Origin: Cocleimonas sp.
Lineage (GTDB): Bacteria > Pseudomonadota > Gammaproteobacteria > Thiotrichales > Thiotrichaceae
Assembly (NCBI GenBank): GCA_023145485.1
Contig: JAGLDT010000242.1
Span: 1 to 17,281, forward strand
Length of the DNA: 17,281 bases
Direction: 5' to 3'
Numbering within the stretch: position 1 is the first letter of the stretch; every line of letters begins with the position of its first letter. The notes under the pieces are model-generated. The model had not been told where the DNA came from and searched no databases. It saw nothing but the letters and a program-made list of their open reading frames with translations. Positions 1 through 7,083 of the stretch are shown here, in pieces. A program made the position numbers and the translations under genes.

Positions 1-6
1 TTAACC

Positions 7-53
7 GTGGCAATTCATCCCCTCAGCTAAAGACAGAGGGGTTTTCTTGCCAC
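7..53 (+). mobile_element. Putative right-end hairpin of an IS200/IS605 (tnpB-type) element
   Basis: An interrupted palindrome is visible. GTGGCAA (7-13) pairs with TTGCCAC (47-53), and CCCCTC (19-24) pairs with GAGGGG (36-41). The two stems are separated by a TTCAT/TTTTC internal loop and closed by an 11-nt loop. The layout 'AATTCATCCCC ... GGGGTTTTCTTGC' resembles the subterminal hairpin that follows tnpB in IS200/IS605-family elements, where it also forms the 3' part of the guide RNA. The transposase gene itself would lie left of the window. Alternatively the inner stem plus TTTTCTT is simply a rho-independent terminator of an upstream plus-strand gene. The structure is certain; the mobile-element reading is inferred from memory of such ends. 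Confidence 0.45.
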
Positions 54-77
54 CATTTTTATAAACTTGATGCGATA

Positions 78-1208
78 ATGGAAAATAAATATTCTTCAGA
101 ACCTTCTCCTGATTTATTAATGAGTGAAGGTGGCGTAAAAAATGATGCATCATTAACAAAGATTTTAGCCTTAGCTAAAAAAATAAAAAAATGGGGTAAA
201 GAGCTGGGGTTTCAAACGCTTGGTTTTAGTGATATTGATTTGTCAGAGACTGAAGGTCGCTTGCAAACATGGATAGAGAATAAGTTCTATGGGGATATGG
301 AGTGGATGCATCATCATGGTACTAAACGCACGCGACCTAATGAGTTGGTTGAAGGGACGGTGAGTGTTATTTCTGTACGCATGGATTATCTTCCGCCTGA
401 TGGAGTAGCGCCTGAACTGGTGTTGAATCATCCTGAAATGGCTTATATTTCACGTTATGCATTAGGGCGTGATTATCATAAGTTATTGCGTAAACGTCTA
501 CAGCAACTAGCAACAAAAATCCAGCAGGAGGTGGGGGACTTTGGCTATCGAGTGTTTGTTGACAGTGCGCCGGTGATGGAAAAAGCATTAGCAGAAAAAG
601 CAGGTTTGGGTTGGGTCGGGAAGCACAGTAATATTTTGAGTAAAGAGGCAGGGTCGTGGTTTTTTCTTGGGGAGATATACACTGATTTACCCCTGCAAAC
701 GTCTGAAAAGGTGACGGATCATTGTGGTCAATGCACGGCTTGCATTGATGTTTGTCCAACACAGGCTATTATTGCACCTTATATTGTTGATGCTCGGCGT
801 TGTATTTCTTATCTTACTATTGAGCTAAAAGGTGCGATTCCTACGCAGTTACGTCATGCCATTGGCAATCGTATTTATGGTTGTGATGATTGCCAGCTTA
901 TTTGTCCGTGGAATCGCTTTGCAAAGATCACTGAACAGGCTGATTTTTCCATTCGTAATAAACTTGACCACACTCATCTGCTAGAATTATTAGCGTGGAC
1001 TGAAAATGAGTTCTTATTGAAGTTGCAGGGTTCACCCCTGAGACGAATGGGGTATGAACGCTGGTTGCGTAATATCGCTGTTGCTTTAGGAAATAGCCCT
1101 GCAAACCAAATCACTATTGATGCACTAAAGAACAAAAGAAAGGTATCAAGTGAACTTGTTAAAGAGCATATAGATTGGGCATTAGTACAGCAAAAAGGTG
1201 GTTTTTAG
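78..1208 (+). CDS. queG: Epoxyqueuosine reductase QueG
   Basis: QueG reduces epoxyqueuosine to queuosine, the last step of making this modified base in tRNAs with GUN anticodons. It is a cytoplasmic enzyme using cobalamin and two [4Fe-4S] clusters. The 376-residue product shows the family active-site block DSAPVMEKALAEKAGLGWVG from Asp162. A ferredoxin-like CxxCxxCxxxC runs over Cys216, 219, 222 and 226, with a further Cys242 and a second group at Cys269, Cys272 and Cys276. Length matches the E. coli enzyme (379 aa). The start at 78 lacks a clear Shine-Dalgarno; Met15 (position 120) is an alternative that would remove a poorly conserved N-terminus. The gene stands alone, just after the IS-like hairpin, and no operon partner is visible. 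Family assignment is secure. Confidence 0.96.
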   Translation: MENKYSSEPSPDLLMSEGGVKNDASLTKILALAKKIKKWGKELGFQTLGFSDIDLSETEGRLQTWIENKFYGDMEWMHHHGTKRTRPNELVEGTVSVISVRMDYLPPDGVAPELVLNHPEMAYISRYALGRDYHKLLRKRLQQLATKIQQEVGDFGYRVFVDSAPVMEKALAEKAGLGWVGKHSNILSKEAGSWFFLGEIYTDLPLQTSEKVTDHCGQCTACIDVCPTQAIIAPYIVDARRCISYLTIELKGAIPTQLRHAIGNRIYGCDDCQLICPWNRFAKITEQADFSIRNKLDHTHLLELLAWTENEFLLKLQGSPLRRMGYERWLRNIAVALGNSPANQITIDALKNKRKVSSELVKEHIDWALVQQKGGF

Positions 1209-1509
1209 TCTCAACAGAGGCACTATCGAGTACTTAATTTTGAGTATTTTGCGATGCTAATAGTATTAATGTACTATACGTGCCGATGAAAATAATTCCA
1301 TTATTGTAGCTATATCAAAGATACCAAGGATAGGACATTAAATAATTCGGTGGTATAAGTCTCGCATTATTAAGGCTACTCCAAGAAGCTTTAAGCAATC
1401 AATTTACTCATAAACCTTAGTGCAAAAAGACAGCTAAGACGGGGTTATTTATTGTTTTAAATTTGTTAAAACGCTAATCATATCATTAACTAATTGAGAA
1501 CCAATACGC
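1209..1509. other. Intergenic region with no recognisable gene
   Basis: This 301-bp AT-rich gap lies between queG and the protease gene. I see no convincing ORF, tRNA or strong terminator. A small dyad, ATAGTA/TACTAT with a 6-nt loop, is at 1260-1277. A promoter for the downstream pair is expected near its right end; TTGTTA at about 1466 with a weak TTAACT 17 bp later is the only candidate and is unconvincing. Confidence 0.5.
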
Positions 1510-2766
1510 ATGCTGATACGACTTTTCATTGCAACACTTTTTTTTACCTATCATGCCAGTGTGCTGGCGGACACCAATACAGCGAGCCTTTATGCCGATG
1601 CTGAACAGTCTGTTTATCAGATTCGCGTGATTAATAAAGAGACAGGTAAAAAGTCCAGTATTGGCTCTGGGTTTATTGTCTCTAAAGATAATATCCTCGC
1701 AACCAATTACCATGTAGTAAGCCAATATGTGAATAATCCTGATGTTTATGTCTTAGAGTATTTATCTAATACTAAAGAAACAGGGAAGTTAGAATTGCTG
1801 GATCTGGATATTGTTCACGATCTTGCGGTGGTTAAAGCATCCAAACGGATGGGAAAACCCTTAGAGATTGATGTTATACCTGAAAAAGGAGCGCGCTTAT
1901 TTTCTTTGGGCAACCCATTGGATCTGGGGTTCTCCATTGTAGCAGGCACTAATAACGGCATTATGAAACAGGATGAAGATGGCAATGTGCTCTTTTCGGG
2001 TAGTCTAAATGCAGGCATGAGTGGTGGGCCAACACTAAATGAAGCAGGTAAAGTAATTGGAATTAACGTTGCAACAGCGGGGAATAATATTAGCTTTCTT
2101 GTCCCTGCTGATTATTTAAAAATAGTCCTAAAACGCTTAGAGGAAAATAACTTTTCTCCTATTAAAGATCGTTTTTCTCATAGTTCTTCACAGCTTAGAA
2201 CAAGCTCTAGTAAAATGTTAACCAAATTAGCCAGTAATAATTGGGGGCAAGCCGCCATTGGGCGCTTTATTGTTCCTGCTGAACTTGATAAATCAGTACG
2301 ATGTTGGGATGCGAGTCGTCGGCCAAAAAAAGATGATTTATTTCGTTCCTTTTATACTCGCTGTTCCAATGAGGATGATATTTACCTTTCTGATCACCTC
2401 AGTATGGGGAGTATTAATTATGAATACCTGTGGTTAGATAGTAAAAAACTAAACCCTGCACGTTTTTATCGACGCTATGAGCGATTGAATAGTAGCGCGC
2501 TTGATAGTCGCGCAGGAAAACGTGATGTGACCAATTTTGCTTGTCACACAGGCTTTACTAGGGTTGCAGAGCAAAACTTTAAAACAACACTGTGTCGTCG
2601 CGATTATCTAAAATATAAACATCTAAGTGATATTTTGTTTACAACTGCTTTGGTTGGTCACGATAAAAAAGGGTTTATCTTTAATATGGATATCACGGGG
2701 ACTGAGGCTAAGGCAGCAACTCACTTATTTCAAAAAATGTTGGAGGCATTCAAATGGCGCAAGTAA
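1510..2766 (+). CDS. Exported trypsin-like serine protease with C-terminal four-cysteine domain
   Basis: The product is a predicted secreted or periplasmic S1-type peptidase. Residues 1-20 form a signal peptide with an Ala-x-Ala-like end (VLA|D). The catalytic triad is readable: His68 in TNYHVV, Asp104 in IVHDLAVVKA and Ser171 in GMSGGP, all in HtrA-like spacing. There is no PDZ domain. Instead residues about 230-418 form a region I do not recognise, containing Cys265, Cys285, Cys345 and Cys362, which could make two disulfides in the periplasm. The last 13 bases overlap the start of the FHA gene, so the two are translationally coupled. Substrates are unknown. The protease call is strong; the role of the C-terminal half is unknown. 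Confidence 0.88.
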   Translation: MLIRLFIATLFFTYHASVLADTNTASLYADAEQSVYQIRVINKETGKKSSIGSGFIVSKDNILATNYHVVSQYVNNPDVYVLEYLSNTKETGKLELLDLDIVHDLAVVKASKRMGKPLEIDVIPEKGARLFSLGNPLDLGFSIVAGTNNGIMKQDEDGNVLFSGSLNAGMSGGPTLNEAGKVIGINVATAGNNISFLVPADYLKIVLKRLEENNFSPIKDRFSHSSSQLRTSSSKMLTKLASNNWGQAAIGRFIVPAELDKSVRCWDASRRPKKDDLFRSFYTRCSNEDDIYLSDHLSMGSINYEYLWLDSKKLNPARFYRRYERLNSSALDSRAGKRDVTNFACHTGFTRVAEQNFKTTLCRRDYLKYKHLSDILFTTALVGHDKKGFIFNMDITGTEAKAATHLFQKMLEAFKWRK

Positions 2767-3737
2767 TATTTGAAACGATTATACGTGGGCAAAGTCATTA
2801 TCATAAAATCAGTCATTTTCCAGCGACGATTGGTCGTGCTTTTGATAATGATATTATTCTTAGTGAACCCTCTGTATCAGCTTATCATCTTGAAATTGAT
2901 CAAGATGATAAAGGCTATGTGCTACGTAATATTTCCGAAGAAAATGGTACGTTTCTTGATGAAAAGCAAATGGAAATGCAGGCAACGCCAATAAACTTAC
3001 CCGTTGCACTTAATTTGGGCGACTTGAAAGCAAGGGTCTTATCGCATAAAACAGCCGTCGAACCAACTAGAATTAAATCACAATCAAAAGGCTTCTTTCG
3101 TTTATTAAGTAATCCATTCTGGGTTGCGAGCCTATTTGTAGTGACACTTTGTTTTATCTTTTTAGATCGCTATCAATCAACGCCTCTTGAAAAAGATTTA
3201 CTGTTTTATTTGAATTTAATGTTACCGACACTCTTTATAATGTTAGGCATTACTTTGGTGATTGGAGGTATCAGTCGTTTATCCACCCACCGTTGGGAGA
3301 TTTTATCCGCATTGGGTATTGCTTCTCTGTTTTTTTTAGTTCCCTTAGTGCTCGATTATTTAGGGCATTTCTTTGATTACCTCTTTACCTCCAATACACC
3401 CAGCAATATTTTTAGCAATATTGCCCATTTCCTTGTACTGCCTGCATTACTGATGTTTTACATGGTTCGAGTTCATTTAACCCCGATATTACCTGCATTG
3501 GGTGCTGCAATATTAGTCAGTTCACCGATTAGTGCTTATCATCTCAATGATCAAATAGATCAGCTTTCAACTTACTCAGGCTTTTCTCCCTTACCGCCTT
3601 ATAACCAAACATTAAGTTCATTTGATATTCGAGCAGCGGATAGTTTGTCACTAGAGGATTACTTTAATAATGCTGATCATACTTTGGAGGAGCAAGTTGA
3701 TAATATGTTAAAAGAGGAACGCGAAGAAAATGACTAA
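2754..3737 (+). CDS. Membrane-anchored FHA-domain protein
   Basis: Residues about 5-95 form a forkhead-associated (FHA) domain, a phosphothreonine-peptide binding fold. The signature residues are present: Gly27-Arg28, Ser40, His45 and Asn64-Gly65. The rest is hydrophobic, with about five membrane segments (around 122-137, 153-172, 184-201, 224-238 and 243-260), followed by an acidic C-terminal tail of about 65 residues. The FHA domain should face the cytoplasm. The start is supported by a strong ribosome site (TTGGAGG, 7 nt before the ATG) lying inside the protease gene, which overlaps by 13 bp. No Ser/Thr kinase or phosphatase is present in the window to supply the phosphorylated partner. 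I infer a link between cytoplasmic phospho-signalling and the partner envelope protease; the function is not established. Confidence 0.88.
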   Translation: MAQVIFETIIRGQSHYHKISHFPATIGRAFDNDIILSEPSVSAYHLEIDQDDKGYVLRNISEENGTFLDEKQMEMQATPINLPVALNLGDLKARVLSHKTAVEPTRIKSQSKGFFRLLSNPFWVASLFVVTLCFIFLDRYQSTPLEKDLLFYLNLMLPTLFIMLGITLVIGGISRLSTHRWEILSALGIASLFFLVPLVLDYLGHFFDYLFTSNTPSNIFSNIAHFLVLPALLMFYMVRVHLTPILPALGAAILVSSPISAYHLNDQIDQLSTYSGFSPLPPYNQTLSSFDIRAADSLSLEDYFNNADHTLEEQVDNMLKEEREEND

Positions 3738-3859
3738 AATATAGTCACTTTCTTCATAAATAACAGTATCATCTGTTTATTAGCAAGGTTTATCAGTTTT
3801 TTATAGACATAATTAAAATTAATCTGGCTATTTCAAAATTTGTATTGTATATTAATGAA

Positions 3860-3964
3860 ACATTAACAAACACCACGGATTTTAAAGCTAGTAAGTTCAA
3901 GTACTTACTAATCTTAACCAGCTCCCTCGCAACTTTGGGCGAACTTTAAGTTCGCCTTTTTTTT
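3860..3964 (+). ncRNA. Candidate small RNA, or structured leader/trailer
   Basis: The 318-bp gap between the FHA gene and gshB holds no plausible ORF. It contains a perfect 8-bp hairpin, TAGTAAGT/ACTTACTA (3889-3910), followed about 27 nt later by a strong GC-rich terminator with eight T residues. A TATATT box at 3848-3853 could start a transcript near 3860, giving an RNA of about 105 nt with two stem-loops, the size and shape of many Hfq-type sRNAs. The matching -35 region is weak. The alternative is that this is only the 3' trailer of the FHA transcript. No known sRNA family was recognised. Confidence 0.3.
3938..3964 (+). terminator. Rho-independent terminator before gshB
   Basis: GGCGAACT (3938-3945) and AGTTCGCC (3949-3956) form an 8-bp stem with a TTA loop, followed directly by eight T residues (3957-3964). 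It is a plus-strand terminator about 200 bp past the FHA stop codon. It ends either the protease-FHA transcript or an independent small RNA, and it isolates gshB from upstream transcription. Confidence 0.88.
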
Positions 3965-4055
3965 GCCCGCAATTTATTCTATAGTCTCCTCCTATCTCCT
4001 TTCTAAAATAAAGTCCCCTTAAAAAACACATTAATCACAGTGTAGAGTCTATCGA

Positions 4056-5024
4056 ATGCAAAATAATATTCAGCTTGGGATCGTTATGGATCCTATCGAA
4101 TCAATCAATATAAAAAAAGACAGTACCTTTGCAATGATGCTTGAAGCTCAGCGACGAGGTTGGCAATTATTTTACATGCAACAGCAGGATTTATTTGTTG
4201 AAAATGGGATTGTTTCTGCGCAAATGAAGCAAATTAAGGTCATAGAAAATCCAATGCATTGGTTTGATATTATCGATGAGATAACTCAACCCTTGCATCA
4301 ACTTGACTGTACCTTAATGCGCAAAGATCCTCCGTTTGATATGGAGTATATTTACAGCACCTACCTACTAGAACTAGCTGAAAAACTAGGCTCCTTGATT
4401 GTTAATCGCCCTGAAAGCATCCGCTCTGCCAATGAAAAACTATTCACCGCTTTATTTCCACAATGTTCGCCTGAGACCTTAGTCAGTCGTGATATGCAAC
4501 GAATTAAAGACTTTCATGATAAGTACCAGCATATTGTGGTTAAACCTTTAGATGGTATGGGGGGCGCAATGATTTTCCAGATTCGACAGGGCGATACTAA
4601 TCGTAATGTGATTTTAGAAGCAATTACTGATAATGGTCAGCGAACTATCATGGCGCAGCGTTTTTTACCTGAATACATTGAAGGCGATAAGCGTATTTTA
4701 CTCATTGATGGTGAACCCTTTCCTTATGCGCTGGCTCGTTTGCCCGCAGCAGGTGAGGGGCGTGCTAATCTGGCAGCGGGTGCTAGTTATAAAGGAGTAG
4801 AACTTACTTCGCGCGATAAGGAAATTTGCCAACAGGTTGCTCCCACTTTAAAAGAAATGGGGTTAATGTTTGTTGGTTTAGATGTTATCGGAGACTATTT
4901 AACAGAAATTAATGTCACCAGCCCCACCTGTATCCGTGAATTAGATACTATTTATTCAGCCAATATTGCTGGATTGTTAATGGATGCAATTGAAAAAAAA
5001 TTGGCTCTTTCTCCTTTGGTGTAA
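4056..5024 (+). CDS. gshB: Glutathione synthetase
   Basis: GshB joins gamma-glutamylcysteine and glycine using ATP, the second step of glutathione synthesis, in the cytoplasm. The 322-residue product matches the usual bacterial length (316 in E. coli). It shows the N-terminal MDPIESI (11-17), RKDPPFDMEYIYSTYLLE (89-106), the ATP-grasp VKPLDGMGG (162-170), the glycine-rich LPAAGEGRANLAAGA (229-243) and the metal-binding end GLDVIGDYLTEINVTSPT (274-291). It follows a strong terminator and should have its own promoter in 3965-4055, though none stands out. The start has no good Shine-Dalgarno (only GAG at -9). hemW follows 81 bp downstream; gshA is not in the window. Confidence 0.96.
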   Translation: MQNNIQLGIVMDPIESINIKKDSTFAMMLEAQRRGWQLFYMQQQDLFVENGIVSAQMKQIKVIENPMHWFDIIDEITQPLHQLDCTLMRKDPPFDMEYIYSTYLLELAEKLGSLIVNRPESIRSANEKLFTALFPQCSPETLVSRDMQRIKDFHDKYQHIVVKPLDGMGGAMIFQIRQGDTNRNVILEAITDNGQRTIMAQRFLPEYIEGDKRILLIDGEPFPYALARLPAAGEGRANLAAGASYKGVELTSRDKEICQQVAPTLKEMGLMFVGLDVIGDYLTEINVTSPTCIRELDTIYSANIAGLLMDAIEKKLALSPLV

Positions 5025-5045
5025 AAACTAAATAATTTAAAACAA

Positions 5046-5070
5046 GGGGTTATGATATAGATCATACCCC
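5046..5070 (+). promoter_or_regulatory. Hairpin or FNR/CRP-like dyad upstream of hemW
   Basis: GGGG and CCCC flank the dyad TATGAT-ATAG-ATCATA, with one bulged T at 5050. As RNA this makes a 10-bp stem with a 4-nt loop. It has no T-run and so is a poor terminator. As DNA the core ATGAT-N4-ATCAT (5052-5065) matches 8 of 10 positions of the FNR box TTGAT-N4-ATCAA. It could be an attenuating hairpin between gshB and hemW or an operator for hemW. The dyad is clear; its role is unknown. Confidence 0.4.
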
Positions 5071-5105
5071 CTCGAATTATCTATCATTAATAGAAGTCTC
5101 CTTAA

Positions 5106-6257
5106 ATGACTCCAATCCCTCTTAGCCTATATATCCATATTCCATGGTGCATTAAAAAATGCCCTTACTGTGATTTTAATTCACATCAAATCAACGGGGC
5201 GTTGCCTGAACAAGATTATATTCAGGCATTACTTAAAGACCTTGAACAAGAGCTTCCTGCAATATGGGGTAGGCGATTGGAGTCTGTCTTTATTGGTGGC
5301 GGAACGCCAAGTGTGTTTTCTGCGGAAGGAATCGATCAATTACTTTCAGGTTTGCGTGCTTTATTGCCCATGCGTCCTGCAATGGAAATTACGATGGAGG
5401 CGAATCCTGGAACATTTGAGCAGGAACGTTTTAAAGCCTATCGACAAGCGGGGATTAATCGCTTATCGATTGGAATACAAAGTTTTAATTCAACCCATTT
5501 AACTGCGTTAGGGCGGATCCATAATGGATCAGAAGCAAGTAATGCAGCGGTGATTGCTAAAAATGCAGGGTTTAAACATTTTAATCTGGATTTAATGTTT
5601 GGATTGCCACAGCAAAGCACAGAGCAAGCATTAGATGACTTACAACAAGCAATTGATTGTGAGCCAACCCATATTTCGTGGTATCAGTTAACACTGGAGC
5701 CAAATACCTTATTTCATCATTCTCCGCCAACGTTACCTAATGACGAGAAGGTGTGGGATATGCAACAGCAAGGGCAGGTATTACTAAAACAGGCAGGGTT
5801 TCAACAATATGAAGTCTCGGCTTATGCGAAACAGAGTAGCAATGATCAGCACCGCTGTCGGCATAATATGAATTATTGGGAGTTTGGTGATTATATTGGT
5901 ATTGGTGCAGGCGCACATGGCAAAATAACATCACCTGATGGCACTATTCAACGCTATAGCAAATACCGTCAACCCCAACAGTATATGCAACAAGTCAACC
6001 TTGCTGATGCACGATCATCCGCTCAGCAATTAGAGATTAGTAGTATCCCCTTTGAATTTATGCTCAATGCATTAAGGCTAAAACAAGGGATTGATCGCAA
6101 TTTATTTAAACAAAGAACGCATTTAGACTTATCAACCATTACCGCTAAATTAGAGAGTGCACAGCAACGCGGATTAATAATGAATGATCAACAACGCTTA
6201 GTAACAACCCCTAAAGGTTGGGATTTTTTAAACGATAGTATGGAACTGTTTATTTAG
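5106..6257 (+). CDS. hemW: Radical SAM heme chaperone HemW
   Basis: HemW is a radical-SAM family heme-binding protein proposed to deliver heme to respiratory enzymes. It was long misnamed an oxygen-independent coproporphyrinogen oxidase. The radical-SAM CxxxCxxC motif is at Cys15, Cys19 and Cys22, preceded by SLYIHIPW. GGGTPS follows near residue 65, EITMEANPGT near 95, and the YIGIGAGAHGK block lies in the second half. Length (383 aa) and collinearity fit E. coli HemW (378 aa). The HemW-type Cys motif and short length favour HemW over HemN. No Shine-Dalgarno precedes the ATG. The usual partner rdgB is absent; gshB is upstream, and the 3' end converges on the exonuclease-like gene only 23 bp away with no terminator between. 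Confidence 0.95.
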   Translation: MTPIPLSLYIHIPWCIKKCPYCDFNSHQINGALPEQDYIQALLKDLEQELPAIWGRRLESVFIGGGTPSVFSAEGIDQLLSGLRALLPMRPAMEITMEANPGTFEQERFKAYRQAGINRLSIGIQSFNSTHLTALGRIHNGSEASNAAVIAKNAGFKHFNLDLMFGLPQQSTEQALDDLQQAIDCEPTHISWYQLTLEPNTLFHHSPPTLPNDEKVWDMQQQGQVLLKQAGFQQYEVSAYAKQSSNDQHRCRHNMNYWEFGDYIGIGAGAHGKITSPDGTIQRYSKYRQPQQYMQQVNLADARSSAQQLEISSIPFEFMLNALRLKQGIDRNLFKQRTHLDLSTITAKLESAQQRGLIMNDQQRLVTTPKGWDFLNDSMELFI

Positions 6258-6280
6258 ATTTTAAGGAGAGCTGAACAGGT

Positions 6281-6928
6281 TTACTCTTTGATCAAACGCA
6301 AATAATTCTCCTCATTAATTTCCCCATGGGAGAGCTGATAACGTAAATAAATCTGGTAGATATTTAGCGCATTGCTTTCGCAGTATCCGTATAAGTCATC
6401 TTGTTCACTTGCTAGATAGCTTTCACAAATTTCACGACTATTTTTATTTTCCTGCACGTCTAGGCCTAACAAGGTAGCAATATCGTCAAGCGGTGTTACG
6501 GCTGAACTTGAGACCATTGCATCATTGAGATTAAAGTGATTGTCTTTATTTTCATAATGCGGTGACATCTGAATGGCATGTTTAATACTTCGATAGCCTA
6601 TCACTTCAGCATTAAAATACTCACCATCCCATGTCACAATCGTTGGTTTATAGCTTTCAATAATATCAAAAAAGGTATTGAGACTATCAACCTCTTGATC
6701 ATCCTTTAAAGTAACGGTTTGCACTTTCTCATCGTGATCTAATAGCACCATCGAGATGGCAACGATTTGTTGCAAATAGCTCGGCAAGCATTCATCACCA
6801 CTTTGCTGTGCTTGTAAATGAAATAAGGCCTTTGCCGTGCCCTTATCATCCAAACCTTGTAAGTCATGAAGTTTTGACCCCGTTGAAAAATCGGGAATGG
6901 TTATTAGGGAATAGGCTAAGATACTCAT
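6281..6928 (-). CDS. PolB-type 3'-5' exonuclease homologue lacking all catalytic acids
   Basis: The 215-residue product aligns along its length with the predicted 3'-5' exonuclease family related to the PolB exonuclease domain (DnaQ-like DEDDy fold). Conserved framework: ITIPD near the N-terminus, QQIVAIS (53-59), IVTWDGEYFN (97-106), the LDDIATLLGL helix (147-156) and YCESNALNIYQIYLRYQL (182-199). The metal-binding acids are gone. The usual D-x-E of FDIETVPD reads Ser7-Leu8-Ile9, the NGxxFD Asp is Asn106, the later DL Asp is Asn133, and the Yx3D Asp is Asn186. The region around Asn133 is also shorter than in active relatives. It is therefore probably inactive as a nuclease but kept as a full-length frame, suggesting a binding or structural role. 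AGGT precedes the ATG. Confidence 0.85.
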   Translation of the reverse strand: MSILAYSLITIPDFSTGSKLHDLQGLDDKGTAKALFHLQAQQSGDECLPSYLQQIVAISMVLLDHDEKVQTVTLKDDQEVDSLNTFFDIIESYKPTIVTWDGEYFNAEVIGYRSIKHAIQMSPHYENKDNHFNLNDAMVSSSAVTPLDDIATLLGLDVQENKNSREICESYLASEQDDLYGYCESNALNIYQIYLRYQLSHGEINEENYLRLIKE

Positions 6929-7002
6929 AAAGTGCTACCTGCATAGGGTGATAGAAAAAGGGATAGGGAATATAACAGAACCTACTTACTGACAGCCAAA
7001 AA

Positions 7003-7024
7003 AAAGAGAGCCTAGGCTCTCTTT
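7003..7024 (-). terminator. Terminator of the glnK-amtB transcript
   Basis: A perfect 22-bp palindrome has the core GAGAGCCTAGGCTCTC (7006-7021). Read on the minus strand it is a hairpin followed by a run of eight T residues (the A-run at 6998-7005 on the plus strand). It lies about 60 bp past the amtB stop codon and separates amtB from the exonuclease-like gene. Confidence 0.88.
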
Positions 7025-7029
7025 AAACA

Positions 7030-7057
7030 TTCAAAGTATCATCCTTGATACTTTGAA
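7030..7057 (-). repeat. Perfect 12-bp stem-loop in the amtB 3' untranslated region
   Basis: TTCAAAGTATCA (7030-7041) and TGATACTTTGAA (7046-7057) form a 12-bp perfect stem with a 4-nt loop. It sits between the amtB stop and the terminator palindrome and has no T-run of its own, so it is more likely an mRNA 3'-end stabiliser or an RNA-processing element than a second terminator. Confidence 0.7.
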
Positions 7058-7083
7058 ATTCTCTCTATAAACCCTAAAACTAT

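Noticed and set aside
367..762. Minus-strand open frame of 131 codons inside queG
   Set aside because: It is a shadow of queG, with no ribosome site or recognisable domain.
5106..6257. Oxygen-independent coproporphyrinogen III oxidase (HemN)
   Set aside because: The shorter length and HemW-like motifs throughout fit HemW better.
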